Origin: Conus ventricosus
Taxonomy: Eukaryota > Mollusca > Gastropoda > Neogastropoda > Conidae
Assembly: GCA_018398815.1 (NCBI GenBank)
Contig: CM031601.1
Coordinates: 33,409,253-33,473,252 of the forward strand
Direction: 5' to 3'
Length of the DNA: 64,000 nucleotides
The notes under the pieces were generated by a model. The model did no database searches. It worked only from the letters and a program-made list of their open reading frames with translations, and was not told the DNA's origin. The number at the start of each line of letters is the position of its first letter. Position 1 is the stretch's first letter. The translations under genes and the position numbers were made by a program. Shown here in pieces: positions 45,890 through 59,158 of this stretch.

Positions 45890-47430
45890 TGGTTGGAATC
45901 AGGGGTTATCCTTCGGGTTTGTAGGAGAGGGATGGTTAACCCCGGGCGGGTGGGAGAAGGAGGGTTTACCCCCCTCAGGCTGAAAGGAAAGGAAGGGTTT
46001 TCCCTTTTCACTTTAAAAAAAGGATAGTTACCCCTGGGGGTTTTTCAAAGAAGGTGGGTTTTATCCCCCCAGGCTTTTGGAGAAGGCGGTTTATTCCTAG
46101 GCTGAAAGGAAAAGGCTGGTTACCCCTCGGGCTTTACGAGGATAGTTATCCCTAGGCTTTTGGGAGAAGGAAATTTTATCCCTAAGGCTGTAGGAAAGAA
46201 GGGGGTTTTTTCCTTCAGGCGTAGGAGAAGGAGGGGTTTATTTCCTTCAGGCTTTAGAAAAAGGATAGTTATCCCTCAGGTTTTAAGAAGAAAAATTAGG
46301 TACCCCCCAAGGTTTGTGGGAAAGTGGGGTTATTCCTCAGGTTGTAGGAGAAGGCTGGTTCCCCACGGGCCCTTTACGGGGACATTTTTATCCCCCCAAG
46401 GATGTGGGGGAAAGGGGACAGTTACCCCTCGGGCCCGGTGGGAAAAAGGGCGGTTTTATTCCTCAAGTGTAGAAAAACGAGGTTTTTCCCCAGGTGTAGG
46501 AAAAGGGCCCTGGTTATTCCTCGGGGCTGTAGGAGGGGGTTTATCCCCCCGGGGCTTTAGGAAAAGGGGAATATTTATCCCTAAAACCTTTAGGGGATAG
46601 TTATCCCTCGGGGCTATAGGAGAAGGGGGGTTATTCCCAGGCTGTAGGATGGTTTTTTCCCCCGGGCGTAGAAGAAGGATGGTTACCCCTTGGCTTTAGG
46701 AGAAAAATTGTTATCCCTCAGGTTTTTAGGAGGATATTTAAAACCCTCGGGGCTGTGGAAAAGGGGTTTTTCCTCGGGCTTGTAGGAAAAAGGCGGGTTA
46801 TCCCTCAGGCTGTAGGAGAAGGTATTTAACCCCCTAAAGGCTGTGGAGAATGATGGTTTTTCCCTTTCACGCTGTAGGAGAAGGCTGCATAAAACCTCAG
46901 GCTGTAGGAGAAGGTTTTATATTCCTCAGGCTGAAAGGGAAGGAGGGTTATCCCTCAGGCTGTGGGGAAAGGATGGTTTTTCCCCAAGGCTTTGGGAAAA
47001 AGGATATTTATCCCTCAGCCCTTTGGGGGGATATTTAAATCCCCCCGGCTGTGGGGGAAAGGTGGTTATTCCTCGGCGTAGGAGAAGGGGTCTATCCTTT
47101 CGGGTGTAGGAGAAAGATAGTTAAACCCAGGCTGCAGGGGGAAGGTTGGGTTTTTTCCTAGGTGTAGGAAAAGGGAAAGGGGTTTTTTCCTCGGGCTGGG
47201 GGAAAAGGGCCCTGGTTATTCCTCGGGCCGTGGGAAAAGGGCTGGTTATTCCTCGGGGCTGTAGGAGATGGAGGGTTTAAATTTCCTGGCTGAAAGGAGA
47301 ATGGGGTTTTCCCAGGCGGTGGGAGAAGGAGGGTTTAAACCCCTAAGTGTGGAGAAGGATGGTTTTTTTCCTCAGGCTGAGGGGGAAGGCCTCGTTTTTC
47401 CCTCAGTCTTCAGGAAAAAGGTTTGGTTTA
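45890..47430. repeat. 29-30-bp minisatellite (copy B)
   Basis: GGTTATTCCTCAGG and GTAGGAGAAGG cores are recognisable throughout with many run-length changes. Unit order follows copy A, including the CTTTACGAGGATAG unit. Confidence 0.9.
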
Positions 47431-48689
47431 TTTTTCTTTTTTGGGGAAATGAAAAAAAAGTCGCGGGGGTTTCCACACCAAAGTAAACTGAAGGGGGGGG
47501 GGAAGGGAAACAAAGTAAAGGGGGGGTCACTAAAAACCCCCAAAAAAGGATGGAACAGAGAAACATTCAAAATTTCAGAAGAAAACGTTTTGCCCCCGGG
47601 GTTTCTTTCACCTGGCCCAAAACGCCCCAAATGGAAAAACCCCACAACTGGGAGGACAGCAGTTTTTCCCTGTTGTTTGAAACCTCCTTGTGCGGGGGAG
47701 ATCACGTGCCTTTGTCTATTCTGACTTGAAAGTCATCTGTGGGGGGGGGGGGGGGGGTTTATTCAGTAACTTCCCTGGCAAGGTGCGTTGTGATTTGATG
47801 TATTAGAAAATTGCTTATGGTGAATCCCCTTCCCCATTCAAAGTAAGTGCCTTGCAGTAGTCTCCCTTTTAAAGTGAAAGTAATCTGTTTAAAAAAGGGG
47901 CCCGGACAAACCCAATTTGGGTGTTCTAAGTATTGACTTGGCAGTAATCTGCGTTGCTGGTGATGGTTTTCAATTAAGTTGGGGTTTGTTGTTGAGTGCC
48001 CCCCCCCCCCCCCCTTCCCCGGGAAGTATCTTCACCATTTTTCTTCTGGGGCCCTGTTGTGTGGACCCACTGGTTTGGCGCCCATGGCTAAATGTTGACT
48101 GACGGGAATTTAGTGACGAAAGTAAAGCCAACGATTTTTATCCTCAGACGACTGTATTTTTTCAGCCAGAGAATCACACAACGGCCTTGTCACACCTCAG
48201 AAGCTGAAAACCATCCTATAAAAAGGGACGTGGTTAGTCTTTATTCGGTTTACTAGGACCCCCTAACACCTCGGGTGAAATAAACCAAATACCGGGAAAA
48301 CCCACCCCCATCCCAAGGGGGTTTGGGCAAGTGAAAAACCAATTATAAAGCGTAAAAAAACGACCAGAACGACTAAGGGGCCCACGGGGAAAGCCCAGCT
48401 TTTTTGGGGGGGGGGGTTTGGGGAAAAACACCCAAATCCCCAAACCTTTTTCTGTGGGGGCCCCAGTGTTCTCTTCCCAATGGCTGCCCGGCCCACTGGG
48501 GGTACTTGGGGGAAACCATTTCCCCGGCCGGTGCCCCAAACAGCTAAACAAAGTACACACGACTGCGGGGGATGGGGGGGGGGGGGGGGGAAAAAATTTA
48601 AAAATTTCCCTGCCCTTCTTCTTTTTTCCCCCTTTTTAAATCACGGGTTTATGGGCTGGGGGACTCCCCAAAAATTTTATGCCCTTTTT

Positions 48690-49750
48690 CCCTGCCCACA
48701 GACTGAGTGCTCCGAATTTTATTTCTGGTTTTTTTTTTTCCCACCTTTTTTCCTATTCACTTTGGCAACTTTTTCCTAATTTGACTTTTTCCTCCGGTTC
48801 ACAGTGTAACATTTCCCTAACTTTTTACCTTTTCCTTTTAAAAGTTTCCCGGTTTCTAACGTATACTCTTTATCCTGTTCCAGGGGGAAAACTGTTCCAA
48901 AACTATACTTTTTCTCCTTTTCACAGTTTTAACCCCCCCAAAATAAAACCCTGTCTCCTGTTCACAGGGGGCAACTGTTTAATTTAAAATACTCCCTTTC
49001 CCCCCGCCCTAATATAACTGTTCCAACCCTGCATCCTTTCCCCTTTTTCAAAAAGGGTAACGGGTTCCAAACCTATCCCCCTTTCCCTCCTGTTCCAGTG
49101 CAACTTTTTTCCTAATTAACTCCTTTCCCCGCCCAAATAATGAAAACTTTTCCCAAAACCTGCATCCTTTCCCTGTTCATCGGGGGTTAACTGTTCCCTT
49201 TAACCTATACTCCTATCTCCTTTTATAATTAACTGTTCCAAACCCTTATAAAACTTGCCCCTTTTCAAAATTTGTAACGGGTTCAAACCCTATACTTTTT
49301 TCTCATGTTCTTAGTGTAATGTTTTAAAACCAATACTCCTTTCTCCTGTTCATAATGAAACCGGGTCCTGGGGTATACTCCTTTCCATGTTCATGTGTAA
49401 TGTTTTTAAGCTGTTTCTTTTTCCCCTTCCCCATAATGTAACTGTTTCCCAAACCCAAAAATTCCTTTCCCCTGTTAATAACGTCATGTACCTAACCTAT
49501 ACTCCTTTCTCTTTAAAATAACGAAACCCTGTTTTTTTTCATATACTCCTTTCCCCCTGTTAATAACGAAAACGTTCCAACCCTTTATGCCCCTTTTCCC
49601 CTTCCAAAATTGCAAAGCTTAATGGTCCCCTTTTTTTTCCCTTTCCCTGTTAAACGGGGGTAAGTTTTTTCCTGGCCTATCTTAACTTCTTTCAACATTT
49701 GAACTTTTCCAAACCCAAATTTACCCATCTGCTGTATTGTTTCCCTTTAA
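48690..49750. repeat. 41-bp minisatellite (copy B)
   Basis: TACTCCTTTCTCCTGTTCA and AATAACG variants in the same order as copy A. Confidence 0.88.
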
Positions 49751-50999
49751 AAACGGGTATAGGGGTATAATTTTTTCAACAAAAAAAAGCTTCTTTTCTA
49801 AAAAAAGGGGGGAGGGGGGGGGGGGTCAATGTTTCTTCGGGTTTTTTTTTTTTAAATTTGGTGGGGGGGGGGGGGGGGGAGAGGGAGGCATTCTTTTGTT
49901 TTCACCTGCTGCCATAACGGGCACAACCACCTCCCTCAAAAATTTTCTGAAAGGGTAAAAAAAGCTTATTAAAAAACTTATTTTTCCCAAATTTTAAACC
50001 CCAAAGGCTTTCTTTGGCACAAACTCGTGATACCCTTCCTTTTCTTTTTTTTTTTTTTTCCCCCTCAGGGGTTTTCGAAGAAGCAGAAAAAAGCCTGAGC
50101 GTTTCGCACGCGGAAAAAAGGGCCGACATTGCCCCGTCGTTGGTCAAAGACCCCCCAAAAGGGTTTACACACGAAACTAAAATTTAATCGCTAAAAGATC
50201 TTGTTCGTATTTTTTTGGCCCCCGGTGTGTGGGGGGTGGGGGGGGGTTTTTGGGTTGGTTTGTGTGTGTGTGTGGTGTGTGTGTGGTGTGTGTGGGTGTG
50301 TGGTGTGTGTGTGTTTTTGTTTGTATTTTTTTTATGTTTTTTTTTTTTTTTTTTTGGGCCTCGTGGTATATTCCCCAAAAAAAGTGAAAAAAATTTACAG
50401 CAAAAATCGTAAGGGTAAAAATTCTGTTTTTAATTTCTAGTTTCCAGTTTAAATGCTTTTTATCTACGCCTTTTTTTCCCCCGTGCAAAAATTTGAAGGC
50501 TTTTCCAAAACCCTTAGGGCCCCCCCCCCCCTACTCCTTTCCCCGCCGGGCCCACGCCAAAGGGGTGTACCGAAACCCGTTTGGAGGGACCCCCCAGACT
50601 GCATTCCTCACTCTCACCCACTGGAGGGCCCAACCCACCCCCCGGGAAAAAAGGCACAGTTGTCATTGATTCGCTTTCGGGTTTACTTACTACCAAAAAA
50701 GCTTTTCCCCGTTCGCTTCGCGCGCCCCTTTTTACCCCCGTGTGTGTGTGTTTGGGTGTGTGGAGTGTGTGTGTGTGTTTTGGGGTGTTTGTGTTGGGGG
50801 TGTTGGGGGGGGTGCGCGCGCGCGCGCGCGTCATGCGTGCCTGCAGGCTTTCGGGGCGTGCGTGTGGTTTTGGTAAAATTTTTTAAAATGCTAATATATA
50901 TATATAAATATTTATAAAAATATAAAATATATTTTTAATATATATATTATAAAAAATAATATATGCGTATATTAAAAACATCTTTCCTCTTGCCCTTTG

Positions 51000-53900
51000 A
51001 TGGGGTAGGGGGGGGGAAGATGAGGACACTCTCAACCCCAGCCCCCCGCCATGGCCCTGCCCTTTTGGGCCTTGTCGCATCAGGTGGGGCCCATCCATCC
51101 GGGTCCATTCTTTGATGTTGCCCAAAATCCAGCTTTTTGCTTTTTCGCCCCTTCGTCTGCGGCCCCTTCCAGCGTCCCCGGGATGACTTTTTTTGGGCAG
51201 GGGAATTTTGGGCTTTGGGACTTGCCCGAACCACGACAGCTTTCTCTTTTTGACTGTTCCAAGAGGGGTTCGGGGGGGCCTGCAATTGATTTTTTTTGGG
51301 TCCTCCCCAAGGGCGTTTGTTTTCCCGGTCTTCCCAAGAAAACCCGAGCAAGGCCCCTTTAAGTTTTGTTTAAAAACGTCTGGATTCTTTTGGTGGTCTC
51401 TGTGCCCTTGGCCCGCTTTCGCAGCCAAAACGAGGATGGAAAACCCCCAGGGACTTGTACAGTTTCATCTTTGTAGAAAGCTGACCCCCCCTGCCTTCCA
51501 GATTTTTTTAGTTTCCCAAATTGCTGCTGCTCCCGATCGTATCTGGTTTTGGATTTCTTTTGTAGAGCAAACCGTTTTTTGGGTTGGGTGGCGCCAAGGT
51601 TTTTTGAAAGCGCCCCCCTTCTTAAAGCTGTTGCCCGTTCATGTAGTTTTTCAGCAGGGTTTTTTGGTTGTCCCTTTTTGACCAGGACTTGCTTTTTTCG
51701 TGCTCACTTCCCAAATTCCATATGCACCTGCCCTTTTTTTCCAGCCCTCTTTGTAGGTCTTGTGTTCTTCGTTGCTGCCTCCATCGGGTTTCGATGTCAT
51801 CTGCGAACCTAAATTTATTGATATTCTTCCTCCGAGGGAAAGACAGTGAGGGGAAAGTCATGGAGGGTTTCCCCGATGATGTTTTCCAGGAAAAAGATTT
51901 TACAGTACGGGAGATAGCAAACAGCCTTGACGGACCCAACTTTGGTCCTTTTAAATTTTCCCCAAACTGGGTTTTTGGGGGGGCTGCGTGCTGGCGGTGT
52001 TTACAGCCCCCCTGGTTTGGGATGGAAAGAGACCCCCCCTATGCCAAACTTTTTTTGAGCACCCGCCCCAGACCCTTTGCCACCCCTGTCCAAAAAAAGC
52101 TTTCCTAAAGTCAATGAAGTTTTGGTGGAACAGGTCTCCCCTGATTTTTGCGAGGGTTTTTCCATCAGTATCCGGCAGGGTTTAAGATCTGTTTTTAAAA
52201 GTGCTTTTTGCCTGCCCCGAAAACCAGTTTTTCTTTCCCCCAGGTGTTTTCCCCCTCTTTCCCTTTAGTTTGATTTCCAAAAATGACTTGAGCTTTAAAT
52301 TTTTTGGTGTGGCTAATTTTGGGCTTATTGTTCTTTAGTTCTGGCATTGGGTAGATTTCCCTTTTTTGGGAGGGGGGTGATGAGTTTATTGAGTCCATTC
52401 CCGTGGGCCCCTGTTTTTTCTCCCAGATCTTCCGGGCAAATCGAAGTTACTAGAGGGGACCAATTCCTTCCCCCCATGTTTGAGCAGCTCTGTGGGAAAA
52501 ATTTTCTGCTCCAGGGAAATTTCCCCCGGGGAAGGCCCCAAGGCTTCTTCTACTTCTTCTCTCATCATGGTTTTTGGTGAGGGTTCCCCTTTATGGTGTT
52601 GAGTCCCCCTCAAAAGACTGTTTTGTTTTGGGTGTTTGGGTATTTTTTAAAGTTCTTGGGAGTACTTTGTCCATCTGTTCAAAACAGCGGAGCTTTCTGT
52701 CAAACAGTCGCCGGGGGGTATCCCCGATGACCCGACGATTTTTTTGCTGCTCTTTGGGGAGGTTTTTCCCGTGTGGTGAAGGCATGTTTGCTGTTTCCCT
52801 TTTCATTTCCCTTTTTCTATGTCTCGCACTGATTATTGATCCATTGTTCTTTTGGGTTCAATCATTTCCTTCTTTCCCAAGGTTTTTTGGGGTTTTTGAT
52901 ACTGTCGGTTGTTCAGGGCGGGGAATTTTTTTGTATTCTTCAGTGATTCTTTTGTCGCAGAGGGAAGGAAAGTGTTTTAGAACCTGCTTGGTTTTTTCCC
53001 TTTCCCCTGTCGCCCCAAATACCTCCGGGTGTTTCCCCAGACGCTCATTGAAGCTGTTTTTTGAGGTCGTTGATGTCATTGTCCCGGGGTTGAGTGCCGC
53101 GAACCGCCCCCCGAGCTTTTCCTGGAATGCCTCTTTTTACCTTTGGGTCTTTTTAATTCTCCCGGTCAAACTTGATTTCGTGGGTGCGCAGCTTGGTGCT
53201 TTTTCTTCAATTTATCTTCATTGTGAGCAGCACAAAATCGGGTCGTGCCCATTTAAACTCCGGGGGGATTTCCCCGTCTTTTTCTTTTTGATGCTTATTT
53301 TAAGCGCCGGGGTTTTTAGGGCAAAGTCATTAGGTTGTGAGGGCATTCCCCTTTGGGGGGCATGAGGTTTTTCTTCTTGACAGTTTGTGGGGGTAAAAAG
53401 GGATTTGGGAAAGGTGAGCCGTTGGGGGCAGGGGGAAACTCCAGAAGGCGAAAGCCCCCCTCCCTTTGTTTCCCCCGGCCGTTCGGGCCCCTGTTCCAGC
53501 CCAGTCTTTGTTTGCCTTTTGGGGCCGACTTTGGGGGGGTTTTAAGTCCCCCCGAACTATGATGATGTCTTTCTTGGGGGGTTTTCTGATGGTGTCTTCA
53601 AATTTCTCGAAAAATTCTTTTCCCCCGCCCGATCTTTGTGGCTGGTTGTTTGGGGGCATACACCCGTATGATGTTTTTATGTTCTTTGGTTTGGCGACAC
53701 CGAATGTGATGTTTTTCCGTTTAACAGGTGGGCAAGGGTCAAATTTCTCCCGTAATTTTTTTTGCGCAAATGAAAGCACGGGCCTTTTTTTTTTGTAGTG
53801 ACTTTCCCCCACTGTAAACCCCATCTGTGTCCTTCCTCTGTGATTTCTTCTCCCAAAACCTGTCCATCTTTCTTCCGACCTACCCACAATTTTCCCCTTG

Positions 53901-54170
53901 GGAACGTCCAGCTCGGGCTCTAGTTCTTTTAAAATTTGCCGCATGAAGGGTGTTTTGAACATTCCAGGTTCCCAAAGGTAAAAATTTTCTCAGTTGGCAG
54001 CTTTTTATATGTCTTTGCCCCCGTAGCTGACTTTTTCCTTCCACCCTGGTTTCCCTTTTCAGGGGAAAACGCGGTCGTTGGGAAAAACCCCCGGGCCCCG
54101 GCCCATCCGGTTTTGTTTCTGGCTATGGTTGTATTTCATGAAATTTTCCCGTGGGCTTTTTGGGTTAAAC
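51000..54170 (-). mobile_element. LINE (endonuclease plus reverse transcriptase), copy B
   Basis: The minus-strand frame starting near 53962 gives FKTPFMRQILKELEPELDV, then SEERWTGFGRR, then EEFFEKFEDTIRK-PPKKDIIIVRGD at about 53560-53640, an APE-type endonuclease block. Downstream, INKFRFADDIETR at about 51785-51825 is the FADD box, with EKSKSW and MNGQQL following, the usual order after the palm. It is more readable than copy A in the endonuclease and similarly broken elsewhere. In copy B the 5' boundary is a long T/C tract (54194-54312) in place of the foldback element of copy A. Confidence 0.78.
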
Positions 54171-54800
54171 CCTGGTGGCGCCCAAACCCCTCTCCTTTTT
54201 CCTCTTTTTCCCTTTTTTTTTTTTCTCTTTTTTTCCCTTCCCTCTTTTTTTTTCCCCCCCTTTTTCTTCTCCTTTTCCACCCCCCTTATCTTTTCCCTCC
54301 CCCCCCTCTCCAAAGGGCTCAAAAAAAATTTAAGATTCAGTTTTTAAAAAATTTTTTAAAAAGAACTCCCCAAAGGGGGCGAGCCTTTCATAATTTTTGG
54401 TTTTTAAAACCCCTTTTATATAGGTAAAAATTTTTAAAATATATAAATTTTAAAAAAAAAAAAATTTTATAAAGGAAAAATTTAAAAAAATTTGTTTAAA
54501 AATTTGTTTTTAAAAAATATTTTAAAAATTTTGCCCCAAAAGGGGGAGAAAACAAATTCAGGGTTTTTAAAAATACTTTATCTTTTAATTTAAAAATAAA
54601 ATTAAATTTAAAAAAAAATAAAAAAAATTAAAATTAAAAATATATTAAAAATATTTTAAATTTATATATATATTTTTTTTTTTTATTTTTGGGTTTTTGG
54701 GGTGGGGGGAAAAAAAGCCCGGTTAAAAATTTTTTTGGGTTTGTTTTTTAAACGGGAAAAATTTGAAAATAAAAAAAAAAAAAATAAGAGAAGGAAAATT

Positions 54801-56884
54801 TGGGAAAAAATTTTTTTAAAAATAAATTAAGGGGGGGGGGGGTTGGGTGGCTGTGGGGTGGTTGTTTTGTAAAAGTTTTTCGGGGGCGAAACCCAAAAAT
54901 GGATTACGAAACTTCCCGGTCTCCCACCCCAGTTTCCCCGGGCCCCTTAAACCCCGGGGGGTTGAAAAATGGAAATCGGGGCCCTTTCTTTTTCCCCCCA
55001 GGGTTAGGGGTTTGGGGGAAGGGGGGTTGGAAGGGCGTTCACCCCCCTCCAATTTTTGGGGCCAAGAACCCCAAATTTCAAAGCAGGGGAAGAAACCAAA
55101 AGGGGGGAAATTCAACCCCAAACCAAATTTTAAAAAAAGCTACCCCCAAACCCCCCCCCCCCACGTGCTCCTTCCAACCCCTTTTGATAAAAAAGCAAGC
55201 CCCCCTCCCCTTTTGGGGGCCCCCCCCCGGGGCAGGCGGGCGGTGGTTTTGGAAAAGGGGGAGAGGGGGGAAGAGAAAAGGAAAAAAGGGAGAGGAAAAG
55301 GGGGGACAAAAAAACCCTTTTCCCAACTGAAAGGGGGACAACCCCCACCACCGCTCTTCCTCCCCCTTTTTCCCCCACACGGGCCCGGCCCCCGGGAGAC
55401 CCCGAAAGGGGGGGGTTGGTTGCTGGCCAGGGCCAAAGAAAAAAGAGAAGAAGAAAAAGGAGAAGAAAAGAGGGAGAATTTAAAAAGAAGGGGGAAGAAA
55501 GAAGGGGGTATGAAAAAAGGCCCCCTTTTTTCCGGGTGCAAAATTTGGCAACTGGAAAAGGCCCAAAGCCAGGGTCCCGGGCCCCAAACGGGCCGGGGTT
55601 TAATTTTTTGGCCCCGGACTTCTTTGTCGGAATTGTCAGTTTTGGTTGGGGAAAAACAACCTTTAAACGGCTTCACATTGAAATTGAATCCCAATTTAAA
55701 AAGGGATTAAGAACCCCTCAAAGAAGAAAAAAAAAGAACCCCAAAAGTGGTACTGAAGAAAAAACCCCCCCCAAAAAGGTTTTTCCCAAAATTCCAAACT
55801 TTTGGGGGAAAAGGGTCAAAAGGGAAAAATGTCGAACCCAAAAAAAATTATGGGAAAATTTTTGGAACAACAAATCCTTTTTTTCAATTTTATTGGTTTG
55901 GGTTTTTTTGGTTTTTTTCTTTTTCTAACCAATATTGAAATCAAAAGATTGGTTCAAACAAAAAATAACAAACCCCTTCTTTTCCAAAGGGAGAATAGAA
56001 AAAATCCCTTCCCCCCTTAAATTCCCAAAGGGTTTATAAATTAAAAATAGCCCCTTTAAAGGTTGTGGATGAAATTGTAAAAACCCCCTTTGGATGGCCC
56101 AAACCAACGTGTTGGTTTTTAACTTTTCAAAATTTCAAAACCCGGGGGTTGAACCCCAAAACCAAAATGAAACAATTAAAAAAATTCAGATTTTTTGGGA
56201 TTTTTGTGAAAAAAACCCCGAAAAGGGAAAGGGGAAGAAAAAGTTGACTGTGGGAAAAACCCAAAGGGATGGGGAATTTGGAGATGAAAAAACTTTGAAA
56301 ACCCTTTTTTGTAAAAAAGGTAATAACAAACAAAGGATGGGAAAACCCTTACCGTCCCAAAGGGGAAACCCCCTTTTAAAACTTTTTTAAAGAAAAACCC
56401 CCCTTAAAAATGGATTTCCCGGGTGAAAACCAAAAAAGGGCCTTGAAAACCAATTGAAGGACCCCCTAGTAAAAGCCCCCCTTTTGAGAACCCCAACAAA
56501 GGAAGAATCCCCGTGAAACCCCAGGGAAGCCTTTGCAAGTGAACCTAATCGTGAAAACCCTATTTGGACCCTAGGTTTGTTGAAAACAGGTGATTTAAAA
56601 CCCAATGTTATGGACCCTTTTTTCCAGAGAAAAAAGGGCTTTGACGTGAAAAAAATGTAATTTTAAGGTAGGTTTGGCCCCGGACAACTGTTTTAAAACT
56701 ATGTAGGAACAAAGGGGAAAACCCCAATGTAAAACATTTTGGGGTTTTTAAATGAATGGTAGGCCTGAAAAAACCTAATTTAAGGGACCCTGGGGAGTTT
56801 AAAAAAACAATGTAAACCCTATTATGGAATCCCAAAAAGGTAAAATTTCCCCCCGTGAACCCCCCAGGGCCAAAACAAAAGGGG
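54801..56884. other. Low-quality sequence, no feature readable
   Basis: Strong homopolymer texture (AAAA, CCCC, GGGG, TTTT blocks in most lines). Lys-, Gly- and Pro-rich frames of up to 287 codons on both strands are composition artefacts. The right edge grades into the 45-bp minisatellite. Confidence 0.7.
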
Positions 56885-57860
56885 AAATTTCCCCCCCGTG
56901 ACTCTCAGTGGTAGTCCTGAGACAACAGGTAATTTCACCACGTGACCCTCAGTGGTAGTCATGAGACAACAAGTAATTTCCACCACGTGACTCTCAGTGG
57001 TAGTCCTGAGACAACAGGTAATTTCCACCACGTGACCCTCAGTGGCAGTCCTGAGACAACAGGTAAATGTCTACCACATGACCCTCAGTGGTAGTCCTGA
57101 GACAACAGGTGTTTTCCCCACCACGTGACCAACAGGTGATTTCCACCGCCTGAACTTCAGTGGTGGTCCCGATATAACAGGTGATTTCCACCACGTGACC
57201 CACAGTGGTAGCCTAGAGACAACAGGTGATTTCCACCACGTGACCCTCAGTGACAGTCCAGGGACAGCAGGTGAATTCCATTACGAGATAAACAGGTGAT
57301 TTCCACCACGTGAACTTCAGTGGTAGTCTAGAGTCAACAGGTGATTTCCACCACGTGAACCACAGTGGTAGTCTAGAGTCAACAGGTGATTTCCACCACG
57401 TGAACCACAGTGGTAGTCTAGAGACAACAGGTGATTTCCACCACGTGAACTTCAGTGGTAAGTCTAGAGACAACAGGTGATTTCCACCACGTGACCCATA
57501 GTGGTAGTCTAGAGACAACAGGTGATTTCAACCACGTGACCCACAGTGGTAAGTCTAGAGACAACAGGTGATTTCAACCACGTGACCCTCAGTGACAGTC
57601 CAGAGACAACAGGTGATTTCAACCACGTGACCCTCAGTGACAGTCCAGAGACAACAGGTGATTTCTACCACGTGACCCTCAGTGACAGTCCAGAGACAAC
57701 AGGTGATTTCTACCACGTGACCCTCAGTGACAGTCCGGGGACAACAGGTGTTTTCCCACCATGTGACCCTCAGTGACAGTCCAGGGACAACAGGTGATTT
57801 CCACCACGTGACCCTCAGTGACAGTCCAGGGACAACAGGTGATTTCCACCCACGTGACCG
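56885..57860. repeat. 45-bp minisatellite with CACGTG core, about 21 copies
   Basis: ACAACAGGTGATTTCCACCA followed by CGTGACCCTCAGTGGTAGTC and a GAG-rich end. Period 45 bp (57011 and 57056). Most units hold CCACGTGA. A few are shortened (about 57120 and 57290). Subtypes GTGGTAGTCTAGAG and GTGACAGTCCAGAG form left and right blocks. The period is a multiple of 3, so frames stay open. Confidence 0.96.
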
Positions 57861-58259
57861 TCTGCTGTGGTCAGCTGCAACAGATGAGTATGGATGTCTC
57901 TTCCCATCAATCACAGGGACGTGTACAGAAATGGGAGAACTACGGGGTCCGAGATGTATGTTCTGCGCATCTTCTTCCTTAACTCACGGGACAAATCACG
58001 GGGGCGCCGAAATGAAGAACTGTTTCCATCATTCAACACTTCACACGTGTAGTCAGGTTCACGGATAAAACAGACATATGGGAGCAAAAAAAAAAAAAAA
58101 ACAAAAAAAAAATCGATGTTTAAACCAATTTAGTTTCTCATTCAGATTGTTTCCGTTACAAATCCACTTCTACAATTCAAACATCACACATGTTGTCGGT
58201 TAGTGCTAGGGTCAAAAAGGAAATCTTTTCCATTTATGTTCAGCCCATTACCCCCTACC

Positions 58260-58261
<2 letters not shown>
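57861..58261. other. No recognised gene
   Basis: Unique-looking, of normal sequence quality. A-runs at about 58087-58110. Confidence 0.4.
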
Positions 58262-58305
<44 letters not shown>

Positions 58306-58322
58306 CACACACACACACACAG
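58262..58322. repeat. (AC)n microsatellite
   Basis: CA repeats interrupted once by AAAA. Confidence 0.97.
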
Positions 58323-58471
58323 AGTACATGCTGTTCTTCAGTAAAGTGGGAATGTCAGCGGGATTAGTCACAGAGCACCCAAATCATGAACACAGCCCGG
58401 GGAAGATTGGCAACAGTAATTCATAAAGCTGTCACGTTCAAGTACGCATGCATGTATTTCCCCATAAAGTT

Positions 58472-58570
58472 CTTATTCAGAGACGAAGACCAATTCTGAA
58501 GGCAGAGAACAAGAGAGACAGAATGGTGACGCTGAGGATTGGCAGGGGAAGAGGAAAAAGGGAGGGGTGG

Positions 58571-58620
<50 letters not shown>

Positions 58621-58641
58621 AGAGAGTGTGTGTGTGTGTGA

Positions 58642-58688
<47 letters not shown>

Positions 58689-58880
58689 TGTTCTTATTAA
58701 GAGATGAAGCCCAATTTTGAAGGCAGAGAAAAAGAGAGACAGAATATGACGTTGAGGTTTGGCGGGGGAAGACAAAAAAGGGGGGGGGGGGGTGGGGTAG
58801 AAGGGAGGGGGGAAATGAAGAGAGAGACGGAGGAGGGTGATGTTTTGTGTGTGTGTGTTGTGTGTTGTGGTGTGTTGTGT
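58472..58880. repeat. 219-bp direct duplication with (GA)n and (GT)n
   Basis: TTCTTATTCAGAGACGAAGA...AATTCTGAAGGCAGAGAA...GAGAGACAGAATGG (58472) recurs as TTCTTATTAAGAGATGAAGC...AATTTTGAAGGCAGAGAA...GAGAGACAGAATAT (about 58691). The first unit ends in (GA)n 58575-58623 and (GT)n 58626-58686, the second in G-runs and shorter GT. Confidence 0.88.
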
Positions 58881-59158
58881 TGGCGCGCGTGGGGTTTAAA
58901 GAGGGGGGAAGGGGAGAGAGAAGAAGGAGAGAGAGAGAGAAGAGATAAAAAGATAATTTGCTTATACCCAGCCCCCCGCAAAGGGCCACATCGGGGTGTC
59001 ACCACGTTTAAAATCAACTCACCGTCTTTTAAAAAAAAAAAAAAAAAAACCACTTTACACTTCGTAAATGACATCGCTAGAAACCCCAAAATTCGTTAAA
59101 AATCTTTTTCAGAAAAATTTTTAAATCAAATAAAAAATGTTAATCTCCCCTCAAAAAC

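Larger units (their letters stand above)
42691..54800. repeat. Segmental tandem duplication, copy B (about 12.1 kb, heavily error-like)
   Basis: Colinear with copy A over its whole length. Differences are dominated by lengthened homopolymers and by short motifs replaced with runs of the neighbouring base (for example CTGTAGGAG to CTGAAAGGA, CCTCAGG to CCCCGGG), rather than ordinary transitions. This is what an unpolished or low-coverage consensus looks like. All frames in it should be treated as unreliable. Confidence 0.88.

Noticed and set aside
46160..47724. Frames within copy B of the 29-30-bp repeat
   Set aside because: Created by indels relative to copy A. Copy A has no matching frame.
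54847..55710. 287-codon Lys/Gly/Pro-rich frame
   Set aside because: It lies in a smeared, homopolymer-rich block and has no counterpart or domain. Composition artefact.
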